DNA of 64,000 bases, taken from Bin127 sp965249505. Lineage in GTDB: Bacteria > Chloroflexota > Dehalococcoidia > Lucifugimonadales > Lucifugimonadaceae. The notes under the pieces are model-generated. The model had not been told where the DNA came from. It made no database searches and saw nothing but the letters and a program-made list of their open reading frames with translations. Both the position numbers and the translations under genes were made by a program. The stretch covers positions 2,356,001 through 2,420,000 of the forward strand of contig OZ252238.1 of the NCBI GenBank assembly GCA_965249505.1. Reading direction: 5' to 3'. The first letter of the stretch is position 1; every line of letters begins with the position of its first letter. This document shows, piece by piece, positions 61,774 to 64,000 of the stretch.

Positions 61774-62199
61774 TTGCCTGACACCACAGAAACCGCGCCC
61801 CGACCTGGTGACGCTCTCGCTGGGTTCACACGTATGGTCACGCAATCGCGTATCAACGACTACGCCGACGCTTCTGGCGACCACAACCCGATCCATCTAG
61901 ACGAAACCTTTGCCAGCCAAACAAGGTTCGGGCAACGCATCGCACACGGCATGCTTAGCCTAGCCTTCGTTTGGGAGATGCTCGCCACGCAGTTTCCTCA
62001 CGCTTGGCATCAGGGATGCACTGTCAAGATTCGCTTCACGTCTCCGGTGCTGCCCGGTGAAACGGTGCACGTAGGAGGATCGGTAACCGACATCAAAGAG
62101 ACCGGCGGAGTTCGAACGCTGGAGTGCAAAGTTTACGTGGAGCGACCTGACGGCGATACTGCCCTCGCAGGGACCGCCACAGTACCCCTCCAAAGCTGA
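61774..62199 (+). CDS. MaoC-like hydratase/dehydratase (HadB-like)
   Basis: 141 aa starting at TTG. Carries the (R)-specific hydratase motif DASGDHNPIHLD near residue 31 with catalytic Asp and His, then FGQRIAHGML. Acts on 3-hydroxyacyl thioesters. It follows the HadA-like gene and precedes plsX and fabG, so a role as the dehydratase step of type II fatty-acid synthesis is likely. Confidence 0.88.
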   Translation: MPDTTETAPRPGDALAGFTRMVTQSRINDYADASGDHNPIHLDETFASQTRFGQRIAHGMLSLAFVWEMLATQFPHAWHQGCTVKIRFTSPVLPGETVHVGGSVTDIKETGGVRTLECKVYVERPDGDTALAGTATVPLQS

Positions 62200-62294
62200 T
62201 TGTTGACGAATTTGAATGACCGGCGAATATACTTATCTCGGAATCGTAGGCGGAACCTGGAAGCGGTTCTGGCTTCGACCGCGCAGCATCAACC

Positions 62295-63302
62295 ATGACC
62301 CAAGACATCACAGTTATCGCGCTCGACGCTATGGGAGGCGACCACGGTCCATCCGTAACGGTGCCGGCTGCATTGCAAGCAGTTTCGAAGCCGGGGATTG
62401 CGGTAGCTCTCGTAGGTGATGCAGAACTCTTATCAGCCGTTCTCGCCGAGCACGGCGCCTCCTCGCATCCTTTGGTTCAGGTCATACCATCAGATGGCGT
62501 GGTGATGGAGACCGACAACCCGGCACTCGTTTACAGATCAAAGCCTCGTGCATCAATCTTCGTTTCAGCGGGCTTAGTCAAGATGCAAAAAGCCCACGCC
62601 TTCGTCAGTATGGGCTCGACAGGTGCCTCCATCGCAGCAGCGACCGTCACATTCGGCACCATGGAAGGCATCGCCCGAGGCACTCTTGGCGGTCCGATTA
62701 TCGGTTACGCACCAAACACACTGATCATCGATCTCGGGGCGAACATCGATATCCGACCACGTCAACTCGCCGACTTTGGCGCCCTAGGCAGCGTGATGGC
62801 ACGCGTAATCTACGACCTACAAAACCCGCGCATCGCCTTGCTAAACGTCGGTTCGGAAGAAACGAAAGGCAACTCTCTGGTTAAGGAAACAGCAGAACTC
62901 CTCCGTATTTCCGATTTGAATTACGTAGGAATGGTGGAAGCCAACGATCTCCCGCTCGGTAAGGCCGAAGTAGTCTTGTGTGACGGTTTTGTCGGCAATA
63001 TCGTGCTCAAGCTCATAGAAGGCCTCGGCAGAACCATCGCGGACCATGTCCGGAACAGCTCTGACAACCACACGCTCGCTGACGAAATCCACAACCACAC
63101 GAACCCGTTGGCCGCTTTCGGGGGCGGCCCGCTTTTGGGCGTGAATGGCATTGCGGTTGTTGGCCATGGATCAGCGACCCAAAACGGCATCGCCACCGCG
63201 ATCGAGACGGCTCGCGACATGAGCCAACGCGACTTCGTCGGCGAACAGCAGGCGGAGTTGCGCAAATTGCACAGTCTCTCCGCCGCGACCAGCGACGCCT
63301 GA
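62295..63302 (+). CDS. plsX: Phosphate acyltransferase PlsX
   Basis: 335 aa. Converts acyl-ACP to acyl phosphate for phospholipid synthesis. The opening ALDAMGGDHGPSVTVPAAL, VSMGSTGASIAAATVTFG and ALLNVGSEETKGN segments are typical. It is associated with the inner membrane. The usual partner fabG begins 15 nt downstream, giving the common plsX-fabG order; fabD is absent between them. Confidence 0.96.
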   Translation: MTQDITVIALDAMGGDHGPSVTVPAALQAVSKPGIAVALVGDAELLSAVLAEHGASSHPLVQVIPSDGVVMETDNPALVYRSKPRASIFVSAGLVKMQKAHAFVSMGSTGASIAAATVTFGTMEGIARGTLGGPIIGYAPNTLIIDLGANIDIRPRQLADFGALGSVMARVIYDLQNPRIALLNVGSEETKGNSLVKETAELLRISDLNYVGMVEANDLPLGKAEVVLCDGFVGNIVLKLIEGLGRTIADHVRNSSDNHTLADEIHNHTNPLAAFGGGPLLGVNGIAVVGHGSATQNGIATAIETARDMSQRDFVGEQQAELRKLHSLSAATSDA

Positions 63303-63316
63303 ATTTTCGTCCAGAC

Positions 63317-64000
63317 TTGAGCTTCGAAAACAAACCACGTAGCGCGCTAGTGACTGGTGCGTCCAGAGGGATAGGTCGTGCCATTGCAGTGCGTCTGGCA
63401 GCTTTGGGCCATTCAGTTGCGATCAACTACAACTCCCACGCCGACGGGGCTGAAGAGGTCGTGTCGGAAATCCGAGATGCCGGAGGCATAGCTTTCTCTG
63501 CAAAGGGCGATGTTACCGATCGAGAGCAGTGTGAGCACGTATTCGCCAAGGCAACCGAAGAGCACGGCACCGTTGAGATTCTCATCAACAACGCCGGCGT
63601 GATCTCCGACAACCTCTTGCTCCGAATGACGGATGACCAGTGGAGCCATCCCATCGACACCAACTTGTACGGAACCTACTACTGCACCAAACTCGCGGTT
63701 CCTGACATGATCCGAAACCGATGGGGCAGGATCGTCAACATCTCCTCCGTCGTCGGGATCCGCGGCAACATCGGGCAATCGAACTACTCCGCATCAAAAG
63801 CCGCTATACATGGCTTCACCTACTCGATCGCCAAGGAGATAGCGACCAGAAACGTAACCGTTAACGCCGTCGCACCGGGCTATGTGCACACAGCGACTAG
63901 CGGCGTGATTTCCGAACGCACACGCGAAAAGGTGCTCGCCGCAATACCCATGGGTAGATTTGGGTTGCCAGACGAAATAGCTCCCACAGCGGTTTTCTTA
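63317..64000 (+). CDS. fabG: 3-Oxoacyl-ACP reductase FabG, partial at window end
   Basis: 228 codons from a TTG to the window edge, no stop, so the C-terminus is missing (the full family is about 245). NADPH motif VTGASRGIGRAI near residue 13; NNAGV near 90; catalytic Ser in NISSVVG; YSASKAA with the catalytic Tyr and Lys near 155; then NAVAPGYV. It reduces 3-oxoacyl-ACP in fatty-acid elongation. The TTG is inferred because no ATG precedes the Rossmann motif in frame. Confidence 0.95.
   Translation, partial: MSFENKPRSALVTGASRGIGRAIAVRLAALGHSVAINYNSHADGAEEVVSEIRDAGGIAFSAKGDVTDREQCEHVFAKATEEHGTVEILINNAGVISDNLLLRMTDDQWSHPIDTNLYGTYYCTKLAVPDMIRNRWGRIVNISSVVGIRGNIGQSNYSASKAAIHGFTYSIAKEIATRNVTVNAVAPGYVHTATSGVISERTREKVLAAIPMGRFGLPDEIAPTAVFL

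Overview
The window reads as chromosomal DNA of an aerobic or microaerobic heterotrophic bacterium. It is compact: almost every base is coding, gaps are short, and many genes overlap by 4 nt. I favour Chloroflexota (a SAR202/Dehalococcoidia-like lineage). The reasons are an alternative complex III operon, the HpnC/D/E squalene route, an ispDF-cysS neighbourhood, a ClpC/DnaJ/Hsp20 stress cluster and moderate GC. No rRNA or other phylogenetic marker is present, so this placement is inference. I found no tRNA, rRNA, CRISPR array, transposase or prophage.

Layout. 0-5.4 kb: housekeeping genes (pcm-like, gatB, secG on +; cysS and a fused ispDF on -). 5.4-10 kb: a VTT membrane protein, a two-domain Clp ATPase and a DnaJ-type co-chaperone on -, divergent from hsp20 across a compact regulatory region. 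10-16 kb: isoprenoid genes on + (polyprenyl synthase, a nucleoside-phosphorylase-like protein, YjbQ, hpnC, hpnD, hpnE), giving a route from farnesyl diphosphate to squalene. 16-19 kb: a dehydrogenase-like protein lacking catalytic residues, a class II aldolase, a small beta-rich protein and an epimerase. 19-24 kb: tetrapyrrole genes (met8-like, hemC, a cobA-hemD fusion, hemB), interrupted by a 74-bp-period array of palindromic repeats. 23.8-26.6 kb: an aquaporin-arsenate reductase pair, then a nickel superoxide dismutase divergent from its maturation protease.

26.2-38.6 kb is a long minus-strand run. Reading in transcription order it holds pxpA-pxpB-pxpC, three subunits of a sodium-translocating biotin decarboxylase (gamma, biotin carrier, beta), a DapA-family lyase, a TauE transporter, the methylcitrate-cycle genes prpB-prpC-prpD, a ThDP enzyme and a cupin. 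The decarboxylase has no ordinary alpha (carboxyltransferase) subunit or biotin carboxylase nearby. Instead it sits beside KipI/KipA-type proteins, which are homologous to the carboxyltransferase part of urea carboxylase. This is the best candidate for an undescribed system.

38.7-46.3 kb is mixed metabolism: a membrane-anchored HNH protein, a methyltransferase, radC, a Gfo/Idh/MocA protein, a DUF971 protein, a GH32 fructosidase, and pyruvate-dehydrogenase-type E1 beta and alpha without E2/E3. 47-60.3 kb is a respiratory block: alternative complex III with ActB split into two genes, followed directly by cytochrome c maturation genes (ccmH, ccmF, a short CcmI-like protein, an envelope protein and a TlpA/ResA thioredoxin). 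60.4-64 kb: cysC, an unknown protein, a HadA/HadB-like pair of hot-dog dehydratases, plsX and a fabG that runs off the end.
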